This document shows, piece by piece, positions 1 through 7,780 of a stretch of DNA of 64,000 bases. Location: NCBI RefSeq assembly GCF_041380365.1, contig NZ_CP159981.1, positions 1,488,001 through 1,552,000 of the forward strand. The letters are read 5' to 3'. The notes below the pieces were generated by a model that saw only the letters and a program-made list of their open reading frames with translations, searched no databases and had not been told where the DNA came from. The stretch's first letter is position 1. Each line of letters starts with the position of its first letter. Both the position numbers and the translations under genes were made by a program. The DNA comes from Buchananella sp. 14KM1171. Its GTDB lineage: Bacteria; Actinomycetota; Actinomycetes; Actinomycetales; Actinomycetaceae.

Positions 1-2
1 CG

Positions 3-323
3 CGGTCGCGGCACGGCGAGGACGGGATTGGGCAGGTGTTCGTGGACGTGGATTGGCGGGTGCCGGTTGAGTTGGTGCGCGCCGAGGCGCGTAGTTTCCT
101 GGAGTCTTGCGAGTTGTGGGATGGCCGGGAGTGCGCGGTGGAGGTGACGGACGCCAAGGGCGGCAGCGTGGAGTTGCGCCTGCTGGTTTCGGCCGCGACG
201 CCGGGCGACGTGTGGAAGCTGCGCTGCCAGTTGCGCGAGCACGTGGTGTCCTGGTTGCAGCAAAATGCCCCCACGAGTTTGCCGCGCACTCGCGTGGAGG
301 GCGCGATTGAGAGGGAGAGCTGA
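3..323 (+). CDS. MscS-type mechanosensitive channel, C-terminal part (5' truncated)
   Basis: The frame is open from the left edge and ends at TGA 321-323, so the true start lies outside the window. The visible 106 residues contain [10 protein letters not shown], an LWDGR segment, a [12 protein letters not shown] strand and a tail with [12 protein letters not shown]. This resembles the C-terminal cytoplasmic domain of actinobacterial MscS-family channels, where a beta strand of the form VHLxVDWxVPVD is followed by an LWDGR loop and an LP-R end. The membrane segments would lie upstream. The stop is one base before the msrB start codon, so the two are probably co-transcribed. Family assignment rests on the tail only. 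Confidence 0.7.
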   Translation, partial: RSRHGEDGIGQVFVDVDWRVPVELVRAEARSFLESCELWDGRECAVEVTDAKGGSVELRLLVSAATPGDVWKLRCQLREHVVSWLQQNAPTSLPRTRVEGAIERES

Positions 324-324
324 A

Positions 325-798
325 ATGACTTTTGATTCTGTGTCCGACGACGCCTTGGCTGCCGCCCCCAACCCGGGGCCCGATTCTGGTGAGGCCGGGG
401 AGGGGCAGGACTTTCCGGTCACGGAGGCGCAGTGGCGGGCCCGGTTGAGCCCGCTGGCCTACCACGTGCTGCGGGAGGCCGGCACTGAGCGGCCGCACAC
501 GGGCGAGCTGCTGCACGAGGACCGTGAGGGCACCTACTCTTGCGGCGGTTGCGGGGCCCAGCTGTTCGATTCGTTGACCAAGTTCGATTCGCACTGTGGT
601 TGGCCGTCGTTCTACGCGCCGCTGGACGGCGGCGCGGTGAGGCTGTTGGAGGACCGCAGTCACGGGATGCTGCGCACGGAGGTGCGCTGCGCCCGGTGCG
701 ACTCTCACTTGGGGCACGTCTTCCCGGATGCCCCGCAGACTCCTACGGGTAACAGGTTCTGCATGAACTCTGTGTCGCTTCAGTTCAAGCCGCTGTAG
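325..798 (+). CDS. msrB: Peptide-methionine (R)-S-oxide reductase MsrB
   Basis: This 157-residue cytoplasmic enzyme reduces methionine-R-sulfoxide in damaged proteins. Two CxxC pairs, CGGC at residues 73-76 and CARC at 122-125, form the structural zinc site. The catalytic cysteine is Cys146 in RFCMNSVSL. Other family hallmarks are [18 protein letters not shown] and HLGHVFPD. The first about 30 residues are acidic and low in complexity, then the fold begins at [12 protein letters not shown]. The frame is open farther upstream, but ATG 325 directly follows the upstream stop, preceded by GAGAGGGAGAG, and is the best start. A strong hairpin terminator follows. The call is secure. Confidence 0.97.
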   Translation: MTFDSVSDDALAAAPNPGPDSGEAGEGQDFPVTEAQWRARLSPLAYHVLREAGTERPHTGELLHEDREGTYSCGGCGAQLFDSLTKFDSHCGWPSFYAPLDGGAVRLLEDRSHGMLRTEVRCARCDSHLGHVFPDAPQTPTGNRFCMNSVSLQFKPL

Positions 799-865
799 TG
801 AGGGCCGGCGGGACTCGCCGATGGGGGCGGGTTCCGGGCGGGTTGATGCGGCTGGGAGCTGGCTG

Positions 866-897
866 TGGGGCCGGCCCGCTTCGGCGGGCCGGCCCCA
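866..897 (+). terminator. Hairpin terminator after msrB
   Basis: A 14-bp perfect stem (866-879 with 884-897) is closed by a TTCG loop and followed by CCTTTAT. It separates msrB from the metal transporter operon. Confidence 0.85.
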
Positions 898-1065
898 CCT
901 TTATGTCGCGAACGTCAGCTCGGATCGCGCGCCGTGTGATTGTGCACACTGGACGCTGCGCGGCTCCGCGTGGCCTTCCCGCATTTTCTTGAGCAATGCC
1001 ACGTTTTCCCTGTGCCTTTGTTCCCAGGCACCCCTCTTTGTGAGGACTATTCTCAACTCCGTAGC

Positions 1066-1084
1066 CCAGGTTAGGCTACGCTCA
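1066..1084. promoter_or_regulatory. Candidate DtxR/IdeR-type operator upstream of the metal transporter
   Basis: The 19 bases CCAGGTTAGGCTACGCTCA match the DtxR/IdeR consensus TTAGGTTAGGCTAACCTAA at about 14 positions, with the left half-site and centre conserved and the right half degenerate. The site is about 50 bp upstream of the binding-protein start. A DtxR-family regulator is encoded at the other end of this cluster. Function is inferred. Confidence 0.45.
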
Positions 1085-1136
1085 CTGACTACGTCTCGCC
1101 GAACAATAAGTTACGGTGATGTCGAAAGGGGAACTT

Positions 1137-2096
1137 ATGAAGTACGCAAGGCTCATGCGCGGCGCCGTTGCCGTTGCTGCTGGCTCTGCCCTCCTGCTGG
1201 CCGGCTGCAGCGCCAAGAGCGACCAGAAGCCGGCTGCCGACGGCGGCGCCGCTTCCGAGAGCCTGGACGTCTTTGCCACCACCGGCTACCTGGCCGACGC
1301 GGTGAAGAACATCGCGCCCGACGCCAACATCACCACGATGGTCGGCCCCGGTGGCGACCCGCACACCTACCAGCCCACCACCAAGGACCTGGAGACCATG
1401 CAGGCCGCAGACCTGACCGTGTGGACCGGTCTGCACATGGAGGCCCAGATGCTGGACCAGCTGGAGGGCCTGGGCGACAAGCAGATCGCCGTCGGCGAGA
1501 TGCTGCCGCAGGAGAACCTGCTGGACTGGCCCGAGACCGACGACAAGGGCAACCCGCTGCACGACCCGCACATCTGGAACTCCCCGGACAACTGGATCCT
1601 GGTCACCGGCTACATCGCCGACAAGCTCGCCGAGGTGGACCCGGCCAACGCCGAGACCTACAAGACCAACGCCAAGAAGTACCAGGACGAGATCGCCACG
1701 GCCAAGGCCGACGCCGAGAAGGCCTTCGAGGGCCTGGCCACCCGCGTGCTGGTCACCGGCCACGACGCCTTCAACTACCTGGGCGCCTCCTTCAACCTGG
1801 AGATCCACGCCACCGACTTCGTCTCCTCTGAGGCACAGCTCTCCGCTGCGGACATCGACGCGCTGGCCAAGATGGTCGCGGAGAAGAAGGTCCCGGTCAT
1901 CTTCCAGGACAACCTGGCCAACCCCCAGGCCATCCAGCACCTGCAGGAGGCCGTGAAGAAGGCGGGCTGGGACGTCCAGATCAGCGACAAGGAGCTGTTC
2001 GCTGACTCCCTGGGCGCCGAGGAGGGCGTTGACACCTACCTGGGCGTCTTCAAGCACAACGTCGACGCAATCGTGGAGGCGCTGGGCGGAAAGTGA
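1137..2096 (+). CDS. Metal ABC transporter, substrate-binding lipoprotein (Mn/Zn type)
   Basis: This 319-residue cluster A-I (ZnuA/PsaA/TroA) binding protein captures a divalent metal outside the membrane. It has a lipoprotein signal peptide with lipobox LAGC (Cys24). Predicted metal ligands are His76 (GGDPHTY), His145 (DPHIW), Glu232 (SSEAQLS) and Asp258 (IFQDN). The His-His-Glu-Asp set and the lack of a His-rich loop look more like manganese/iron binders than ZnuA. ATG 1137 is preferred over upstream in-frame GTG/ATG codons (1116/1119) because AAAGGGGAA ends four bases before it and the signal peptide starts there. It is first in a four-gene operon. Metal identity is an inference. Confidence 0.9.
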   Translation: MKYARLMRGAVAVAAGSALLLAGCSAKSDQKPAADGGAASESLDVFATTGYLADAVKNIAPDANITTMVGPGGDPHTYQPTTKDLETMQAADLTVWTGLHMEAQMLDQLEGLGDKQIAVGEMLPQENLLDWPETDDKGNPLHDPHIWNSPDNWILVTGYIADKLAEVDPANAETYKTNAKKYQDEIATAKADAEKAFEGLATRVLVTGHDAFNYLGASFNLEIHATDFVSSEAQLSAADIDALAKMVAEKKVPVIFQDNLANPQAIQHLQEAVKKAGWDVQISDKELFADSLGAEEGVDTYLGVFKHNVDAIVEALGGK

Positions 2097-2130
2097 GGCC
2101 GCTCAGCGACGGGTAAGCGGGGCCCTCGGG

Positions 2131-2180
2131 CCCTCCAACCCCCGCGCGGCCACCCTTGTTGGAGGGGGGTGGCCGCGCGG
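2131..2180 (+). promoter_or_regulatory. Intercistronic RNA with two interlocked stems (possible pseudoknot)
   Basis: Two perfect complementarities interlock: 2131-2139 (CCCTCCAAC) with 2158-2166, and 2142-2155 (CCGCGCGGCCACCC) with 2167-2180. The left arm of the second stem lies in the loop of the first, which is pseudoknot topology, or they may be alternative hairpins. It lies between the binding-protein stop and the ATPase ribosome-binding site. The likely role is to protect the upstream message or attenuate the downstream genes. Confidence 0.55.
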
Positions 2181-2226
2181 CTCCGGCGCAACAGCGCCAA
2201 CACCCCTCCACCGAAGGAGGATGGAA

Positions 2227-3078
2227 GTGTCCAACACGTCCGCTAACACTGGGGGCCGCGCGGTAGACGCGACGGCCGCTGCGGCCAACGTCGTCCAATC
2301 CGGCTCCCCGGCCGCCACGCCGCCCAGCGAGGCCATCGCCTGCAAGGTGCGCGGCCTCACCGCCGCCTACCACAGCGCGCCGGTGCTCACCGACATCGAC
2401 CTGGACGTCCCCACGGGCGTGATCATGGGCGTGGTTGGCCCCAACGGCGCCGGCAAGTCCACCCTCCTCAAGTGCATCCTGGGCCTGCTCACCCCGGTGC
2501 GCGGCGAGGTCGAGTTCTTCGGCAAGCCGCTTTCCACCGTGCGCTCCCGCGTGGCCTACATGCCGCAGGCCGCCAGCGTCGACTGGGACTTCCCGGCCAC
2601 CGTCCTGGACGTGGTCACCATGGGCACCTACGCCAGCCTGGGCCTGCTGAAGTGGCCCGGCCGCAAGCAGAAGGACGCCGCCCGCAAGGCCCTGGAGACG
2701 GTGGGAATGAGCGAGTTCGCAAACCGTCAGATCGGCCAGCTCAGCGGCGGCCAGCGCCAGCGCGTCTTCCTGGCGCGCGCCCTGGTGCAGGAGCCCGACC
2801 TGTACTGCATGGACGAGCCCTTCGCCGGCATCGACGCCAAGAGCCAGGGCGCGATCCTGGACGTGCTGCGCAGCCTGCGCGAGCAAGGCAAGACCGTCAT
2901 CCTGGTTCACCACGACCTGGCCACTGTGGGCCAGTACTGCGACCACGTGGCGCTGCTCAACCGCCGCCTGATCGCCTCGGGCACCACCGCCCAGGCCTTC
3001 ACCCGCGAGGCCATCCAGGCGGCCTACGAGGTCCCCGCGCTCGACGAGTCCTTCCTCTCCTTCGCGGTGGGAGAGTAA
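2227..3078 (+). CDS. Metal ABC transporter, ATP-binding protein
   Basis: This 283-residue ATPase powers metal import through the two permeases that follow. It shows Walker A GPNGAGKST (about residue 72), signature LSGGQRQR, Walker B LYCMDEPF and switch His in VHHD. AAGGAGG at 2214-2220 touches the in-frame ATG at 2221 but is six bases from GTG 2227, so GTG 2227 is the better start. The first about 38 residues are a low-complexity tail outside the ABC fold, and they contain one copy (2281-2298) of the dispersed ACGTCG motif. The stop abuts the next ATG, implying translational coupling. Confidence 0.92.
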   Translation: MSNTSANTGGRAVDATAAAANVVQSGSPAATPPSEAIACKVRGLTAAYHSAPVLTDIDLDVPTGVIMGVVGPNGAGKSTLLKCILGLLTPVRGEVEFFGKPLSTVRSRVAYMPQAASVDWDFPATVLDVVTMGTYASLGLLKWPGRKQKDAARKALETVGMSEFANRQIGQLSGGQRQRVFLARALVQEPDLYCMDEPFAGIDAKSQGAILDVLRSLREQGKTVILVHHDLATVGQYCDHVALLNRRLIASGTTAQAFTREAIQAAYEVPALDESFLSFAVGE

Positions 3079-4065
3079 ATGAGCATCGCGGAATTCCTTG
3101 CCTCCTACACCTTCCGGATGGTGCTACTGGGCACCACCGTTATTGGTGTGGTTGCAGGCGCGCTGGGCTGCTTCGCCTACCTGCGCAAGCAGTCACTCAT
3201 CTCTGACGTGGTCAGCCACTCGGCGCTGCCGGGGACGCTGGGCGCCTTCCTGGTCGCCGTGGCGCTGGACCTGGACGGCCGCAACCTGGTGACCTTGACG
3301 GTGGGCGCCGTGGTGGCGGGCACCCTAGCTGCGGTGCTGACCAACTACATCCGCAGCCATTCCAAGCTTCCGATCGACGCCGCCATGGTGGTAGTACTCA
3401 CCGTCTTCTTCGGCGTCGGCATGGTGATGATGCGGATCATCACCAACGGCCGGTACAAGGGCAAGGGCGGTATCCAGGACTACCTGTTTGGAAACGCCTC
3501 CCACCTCACCCAGGCAGATCTCATCACCTCTCTGGTGGTTGGAGGCATTGCGCTGGCGATCATGCTGTTGCTGTTCAAAGAGTTCTCCCTGCGGGCTTTT
3601 GACGCCGCGCACGCGAGCGTGATCGGCCTGAAGGGCAAATGGCTGGACCTGGCTCTCTTCGCCGCCATCGTGGCGGCCACCGTGATTGGTGTGAAGGCGG
3701 TGGGCCTGGTGCTGATGGTGGCCTTTGTGGTCATGCCGCCCGCTACCGCAAGGCAGTGGACCAACTCGCTGCCGTCCATGGTCGTCCTGTCCGCCTTCCT
3801 GGGCGGTCTGGGCAGCGCGATCGGCGCCTACGTCTCCGTCTCCGCCGGCAACGTCCCCACCGGCCCGGTGATCGTGGTGGTCCTGTCCGTGTTCTTCCTG
3901 TTCTCCCTGCTGGCCGCGCCGCGCCGTGGCCTGGTGGCCCGCTGGATCGCCCGCAACCAGCTGCGCCGCCGGAGGGACGACGTTGCCGCCCGCCCCGCCG
4001 CGCCCATCCCGGCCGGTGCGATGGCGGCCGCAGGGGAGCGAGCTGAGGGGAAGGCAAGGCTATGA
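3079..4065 (+). CDS. Metal ABC transporter, permease (ABC-3 family)
   Basis: A 328-residue ABC-3 (ZnuB/MntB-type) permease with about eight or nine hydrophobic segments, starting at MVLLGTTVIGVVAGALGCF. Family features include the conserved cytoplasmic segment SLISDVVSHSALPG and VGLVLMVAFVVMPPATAR. It starts directly after the ATPase stop. The Arg-rich, Ala/Pro-rich C-terminal tail (about 40 residues) is cytoplasmic and carries a copy of the dispersed GGACGACGTTGCCGCC motif at 3975-3990. Its stop overlaps the next gene by four bases. Confidence 0.92.
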   Translation: MSIAEFLASYTFRMVLLGTTVIGVVAGALGCFAYLRKQSLISDVVSHSALPGTLGAFLVAVALDLDGRNLVTLTVGAVVAGTLAAVLTNYIRSHSKLPIDAAMVVVLTVFFGVGMVMMRIITNGRYKGKGGIQDYLFGNASHLTQADLITSLVVGGIALAIMLLLFKEFSLRAFDAAHASVIGLKGKWLDLALFAAIVAATVIGVKAVGLVLMVAFVVMPPATARQWTNSLPSMVVLSAFLGGLGSAIGAYVSVSAGNVPTGPVIVVVLSVFFLFSLLAAPRRGLVARWIARNQLRRRRDDVAARPAAPIPAGAMAAAGERAEGKARL

Positions 4066-5009
4066 GCTACACGACCGGCGTACTCCTGCTGGCCATCGTC
4101 ACGGCCCTGGCGGCCTCGCTGCCCGGCGTCTTCGTGGTGCTGCGCCGCGAATCCATGCTGGTGGACGCGATTGCGCACGCCGTGTTCCCCGGCATCGTGG
4201 TGGGCTTCTACTTCACCCACGACCTGGACTCCCCGCTGCTGGTGGCCGGCGCGGCCCTGGCCGGCCTGGCCGTGGTGCTGGGCAGCGACTGGCTCACCCG
4301 CACCCGCCTAGTCACTGGCGACGCCCCGCAGGGCCTGCTCTTCCCGGCCCTGTTCAGTGGCGGCGTGATCCTGGTGACCTCCGACTTCGCGCACATTCAC
4401 CTAGACGTGCACGCGGTGCTGGTGGGAGACCTGAACCTGGCGGCCTTCAAGCACCTGTTCGTCAACGGGCAGAGCATCGGCCCCGAGTACCTCTACGTCA
4501 TGCTGGGCGTGCTGGCGATCAACGCGATCGCGATCGCCCTGCTGCTGCCACGCCTGAAGGTGGCGACCTTCGACAGCGAGTTCGCCCGCGTGGCCGGGCT
4601 GCGCACCGGCATGCTCGGCACGGTCTTCATGTTCCTGGTGGCCGTCACCGTCACCGCCGCGTTCAACGCGGCCGGCGCGATCCTGATCCTGGCCCTGGTG
4701 GTCATCCCGGCCGCCGTGGCCGCCCTGCTCACCAAGCGCCTGGGGTCGATGATCCTGGTGACGCTGCTCGTGGCCGGGCTGGGCGCCTGGGCCGGCTTCG
4801 AGATGGCGTACTCGCTGAACGTCGCCACCTCTGCGGGCATGAGCGTGTTCTACGGCGTCATCTTCGCCATCGCGTTCGGGTCGGTGCAGGTGCGCAACTG
4901 GTGGCGCCGCAGGCGGCTCCACGGCCAGCTGGGCCAGGAGGAAACCGCCCAGGCTGCGGGCGCTGCGGGTGCCGGGGCCGCCGCAGTGGCGCGCGCGGCG
5001 CGCGCCTAG
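4062..5009 (+). CDS. Metal ABC transporter, second permease (ABC-3 family)
   Basis: A 315-residue ABC-3 permease, paralogous to the preceding one, with conserved ESMLVDAIAHAVFPGIVVGF and a late GAILILALVVIPAAVAALLT segment. Start ATG overlaps the upstream stop (ATGA). Two different permeases suggest a heterodimeric channel, as in SitCD/TroCD-type Mn/Fe/Zn importers. The C-terminus is a short Ala/Gly-rich tail. A terminator follows at 5027, ending the operon. Confidence 0.92.
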   Translation: MSYTTGVLLLAIVTALAASLPGVFVVLRRESMLVDAIAHAVFPGIVVGFYFTHDLDSPLLVAGAALAGLAVVLGSDWLTRTRLVTGDAPQGLLFPALFSGGVILVTSDFAHIHLDVHAVLVGDLNLAAFKHLFVNGQSIGPEYLYVMLGVLAINAIAIALLLPRLKVATFDSEFARVAGLRTGMLGTVFMFLVAVTVTAAFNAAGAILILALVVIPAAVAALLTKRLGSMILVTLLVAGLGAWAGFEMAYSLNVATSAGMSVFYGVIFAIAFGSVQVRNWWRRRRLHGQLGQEETAQAAGAAGAGAAAVARAARA

Positions 5010-5026
5010 GTTTCGCAGAACGTAGG

Positions 5027-5063
5027 GCCGGGGGCCGGGCGGATCATCCGCCCGGCCCCCGGC
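5027..5063. terminator. Strong hairpin between convergent genes
   Basis: A 16-bp perfect GC stem (5027-5042 with 5048-5063) with loop ATCAT, followed on the plus strand by GGCGTTTTCG. It terminates the metal transporter operon. Confidence 0.85.
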
Positions 5064-5231
5064 GGCGTTTTCGAGCCGATAGGTGGTGCGCCCCGAGGTG
5101 CGCAGGGGGCTGGGTGGCGCGGTCCAGCGGGCCAAACGCGTCAGCGGCCCGCCCCCGAGGTACACCGAGAGCACGCGAGCCTGCATCCACAGCCGCAGCT
5201 GCGGCCCCGGCCGCGCTCAGATACCAGCTCC

Positions 5232-5906
5232 CTATCCGAGCGGAGAGACGAAGATCGACTCCAGCAACGGCTTGCCCAGGGGGAGCGGCTCGCGTCCCTC
5301 CGTCGCCAGGATGGCGGTGCCGGAGAAGGGCGGGCCGTCGGAGGCCGTCACCACGGTCCCAACGCCAATCCCGTTGGTGCTCAAATGGCGCAGGGCGGCG
5401 GCGTCGTCGTCCGAAATGCGCTCCACGCGCACCGGCGTCCCAAACTCGACCTCGCTCAGCGAGACCGCCTCCAGCGAGGGCAGGGTGCCGTCGGCGGAGG
5501 GGATGGGATCGCCGTGCGGGTCGCGCACCGGGTGACCCAGCGCGGCGTCGATCCGCTCGATGAACAGGTCGCTCACCGCGTGCTCCAGGGCCTCGGCCTC
5601 GTCGTGCACCTCATCCCACGTGTAACCCAACTGCCACACCAAGTAGGACTCCAGCAGCCGGTGCCGGCGCACCATCTCCACCGCGTAGCGCCGCCCCAGC
5701 GGGGTAAGCGTGATCGCGCCGTAGGGGGCGTGACGCACCAGCCCCAACGCCGCGAGCTTACGCACCGCGTCAGAGGTCGACGACAAGCGCACTTGCACGC
5801 GCGCCGCGATAGCGGACGTGGTCACGGGATCGTCGCTCCACTCCTGAAGGGACCAAATGGCCTTCAGGTAGTTCTGGAAGCTGCTAGAAAGATCCGAAAC
5901 CGGCAT
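5232..5906 (-). CDS. DtxR/MntR-family metal-dependent transcriptional regulator
   Basis: A 224-residue repressor. Residues 1-75 form the winged helix (LSSSFQNYLKAIWSLQEW, VTTSAIAARVQVRLSSTSDAVRKLAALGLV). Residues 76-145 are the dimerization and metal-binding domain (RRHRLLESYLV, EVHDEAEALEHAVSD, HPVRDPHGDPIP). The C-terminal about 70 residues look like the FeoA/SH3-like domain. It converges on the metal transporter, its most likely target, though Mn versus Fe specificity cannot be fixed from sequence. The start is leaderless: minus-strand TACGTT ends six bases before the ATG. A perfect palindrome covers the promoter just upstream, suggesting autoregulation. Confidence 0.93.
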   Translation of the reverse strand: MPVSDLSSSFQNYLKAIWSLQEWSDDPVTTSAIAARVQVRLSSTSDAVRKLAALGLVRHAPYGAITLTPLGRRYAVEMVRRHRLLESYLVWQLGYTWDEVHDEAEALEHAVSDLFIERIDAALGHPVRDPHGDPIPSADGTLPSLEAVSLSEVEFGTPVRVERISDDDAAALRHLSTNGIGVGTVVTASDGPPFSGTAILATEGREPLPLGKPLLESIFVSPLG

Positions 5907-5912
5907 AGGTTC

Positions 5913-5934
5913 AACGTAGCACTAGCCGCTAGTG
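5913..5934 (-). promoter_or_regulatory. Leaderless promoter and palindromic operator of the DtxR-family gene
   Basis: On the minus strand TACGTT (5918-5913) is a -10 element six bases before ATG 5906, giving a leaderless mRNA. Immediately upstream, 5920-5934 is a perfect 7+1+7 palindrome (CACTAGC C GCTAGTG). Its place between the -35 and -10 regions suits repression. It does not match the DtxR-like site at 1066. Confidence 0.6.
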
Positions 5935-6075
5935 TTGCTCTCGCCGAAGCCACGACCTGGAAGCGGGCGGATTCGCGCGATTCGCGCGCAGCCGCGCGTC
6001 TGGCAGGGCCCCGCCGGAGGAGCCCGCGTGCAGCGCGGTCCACGCGCGTGTAACGGGGTGCGTCTGGGGGTAGTC

Positions 6076-6151
6076 GGGGCATTCGCGGTTAACGGCGGCG
6101 TTTGCAGTTTGCGGTGGGGCATTCGCGGTTTGCGGTAGGGCATTCGCGGTT
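6076..6151. repeat. Short GGGCATTCGCGGTT repeats
   Basis: Three copies of GGGCATTCGCGGTT end at 6090, 6130 and 6151, mixed with TTTGCGGT units, in the spacer before the next gene. No gene is seen in 5907-6223. Confidence 0.6.
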
Positions 6152-6223
6152 AGCGCAGTGCGTTCCCGGCAGGCGCCCGTCCCGGCGGCGGCAGACCCCC
6201 GACCACCCGAAGGAGGCGCAGCA

Positions 6224-6715
6224 ATGGAACAGGTAGAGCCCCAAGGCATCGAGCACGTCGTGGAAATCCCGCCGCCCGTCCTGCCCGTGCCGGGCGAGGT
6301 CGCCGAGCAGGGTGCGCCTTGGCAAGGCGGGGTGCAGGGTGTGCCTTTGCAAGGCGGGGTGCAGGGCGCGGCTGTTCAAGGCGGGGTGCAGGGTGCCGCT
6401 GTTCAGGGCACCGACCCGGGAGAGCGCGATTCTCTACCGGAAGAACGAAAGGACTGGGAGGGCGGGCAGCCTGGAAGCGACACCGGGGACCTCCTAGCCC
6501 AGGGAGCCTGGGGGATCCCGGCCGCGAGCGGAGCCGCACTACTGCCGGATCCCGCCGCCGCGAACTCCGCGCGGGAGCAGGACCAGGAGCGACGGCGCGC
6601 CGCCGGTGAAGCCGGGGCCCGCAGCGGCGAGTTCTTCTACAAGCCGGGCTTCTGGCTGGCCGTGGCGGTGGCGGCCGGCGCCATGGCCGTCTTCCTGGTG
6701 GCGAGCAACCTCTAA
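6224..6715 (+). CDS. Hypothetical tail-anchored membrane protein with 9-residue repeats
   Basis: A 163-residue protein I do not recognise. ATG 6224 has a good AAGGAGG site at 6210-6216. The N-terminal about 140 residues are hydrophilic and probably disordered, with three near-identical 9-residue repeats QGGVQG(VPL/AAV) encoded by a 27-nt tandem DNA repeat (copies begin near 6324, 6351, 6378). A single hydrophobic segment, FWLAVAVAAGAMAVFLVASNL, ends the protein, giving a tail-anchored topology with a cytoplasmic N-terminus. There are no operon partners. Being real is supported by the ribosome-binding site and the C-terminal anchor, but it may be species-specific. Confidence 0.65.
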   Translation: MEQVEPQGIEHVVEIPPPVLPVPGEVAEQGAPWQGGVQGVPLQGGVQGAAVQGGVQGAAVQGTDPGERDSLPEERKDWEGGQPGSDTGDLLAQGAWGIPAASGAALLPDPAAANSAREQDQERRRAAGEAGARSGEFFYKPGFWLAVAVAAGAMAVFLVASNL

Positions 6716-6797
6716 CCAGCTTTGGGGCGGCGGCGGCCAACGCCCCGGTGGTGGGAGACGGGGATGCTCCCGAGTGCGCGCCGGGTGCGTGCCCGGC

Positions 6798-6990
6798 GCG
6801 GGTCCAATTGAGGATTGGGCAGCGGTCACGTCCCGTGAGGTTCCGTGTGTCTGCATACTGCGGGTCCAATTGAGGATTGGTCATCGGTAACGTCCCGTGA
6901 GGCTTCGAGAGTCTGGCTAGTGCGGGTTAAACCGACTTTGCGGTGCGCTGAGCCGGCTCCGGGGCGGGTGCCTGCCTAGCGCGGGTCCAA
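6798..6990. repeat. Imperfect ~62-nt tandem repeats with paired mini-hairpins
   Basis: Units begin with GCGGGT at 6798, 6860, 6922 and 6981 (spacing 62, 62, 59). The first two units are near-identical for about 47 nt. Each contains CCAAT-TGAGG-ATTGG and then CACG/ACG-TCC-CGTG, two small hairpins. Unit ends resemble one another (GCATACT, GGCTAGT, GCCTAGC). The third and fourth units are diverged. The rest of the spacer 6716-7277 shows no gene. Confidence 0.65.
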
Positions 6991-7277
6991 CCTTTGCAGT
7001 GTCAGGGGGGCCGCTGTGTGGAGGCGCCGCCGGCGACGGGCGGCCACTGATCAAATACGCGGTTGGGGTGCTCGTCCCCGAGTTCGCGACTGCCGGGCAT
7101 TTGTTACGCGCTGGGTGTGACCGCCGGCGGCGGGGGTGGCGTCGGGTGGCGGGTGTGTCTCTTAACGTGGTGGCGACCTGCCTGGCTGAGAGCCGACTCC
7201 AGGTTGGGTTGTGCGCGGGCCGTAGGCCTAGGGCGGCTTTGCGGCTACACTGTTCCCTTGGTTTCACCAGCCAACAA

Positions 7278-7350
7278 GCCCCTATAGCTCAGTCGGTAGA
7301 GCAGCGTCCTTTTAAGTCGTGGGTCGTAGGTTCGAGTCCTACTGGGGGCA
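7278..7350 (+). tRNA. tRNA-Lys (anticodon TTT)
   Basis: Cloverleaf: acceptor GCCCCTA/TGGGGGC, D arm GCTC-AGTCGGTA-GAGC, anticodon loop CTTTTAA (anticodon TTT), T arm GTAGG-TTCGAGT-CCTAC, discriminator A. CC follows but not CCA, so CCA must be added post-transcriptionally. The anticodon stem GCGTC/GTCGT has a T-T mismatch at pair 30-40 and a G-T pair at 27-43. Confidence 0.95.
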
Positions 7351-7356
7351 CCGGAA

Positions 7357-7393
7357 GAAGTCCCGGGAATTCGCCAAGGATTCCCGGGACTTC
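7357..7393 (+). terminator. Hairpin downstream of tRNA-Lys
   Basis: A perfect 14-bp stem (7357-7370 with 7380-7393) starts seven bases after the tRNA. The loop is TCGCCAAGG and the T-tract is poor (GCTCGTC). Confidence 0.7.
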
Positions 7394-7606
7394 GCTCGTC
7401 TCCCCGTCCACCCCCGGCTACGCGCGCAGGTGGCATGCCCGGCCGGGCGCAACCGGGTTCGCGGCAATCGCCGCCGGGGCCGCCGATGCCGACCCGGCCC
7501 GAGCGGGCCCGACCCGACCATGCCCAGCGCCCGGCCGAGTCCGACCTGGCCGAGTCCGCCCCGGCCTTGCCCAGTGCCCGGCTGCGAGCTACTGCCGAAG
7601 GGTTCT

Positions 7607-7780
7607 TGCGCAAACGATTGAGGGGATAGTGCACCTCTCGTAGGGTTGGTGCACCTCTCGTGGGTTTAGTGAACCAGTCGTAGGCCTACCCGGTCGGGTA
7701 ACCCCTCAATAGGTGCACCAAAAGCTCCAGAGGTGCACCAAAGGCTCAATAGGTCGATTAACCCCACAATCGTTTGCGCA
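7607..7780. repeat. 174-bp dyad element, copy 1 (tip type A)
   Basis: Ends are perfect inverted repeats TGCGCAAACGATTG/CAATCGTTTGCGCA. The left arm (7607-7686) is four 20-nt units, for example TAGTGCACCTCTCGTAGGGT. The tip is TACCCGGTCGGGTA (7687-7700). The right arm (7701-7780) is four inverted 20-nt units. The dyad axis of tip and element coincide exactly. It is nearly identical to the copy at 58829. The spacer 7394-8565 holds no recognisable gene. Confidence 0.9.
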
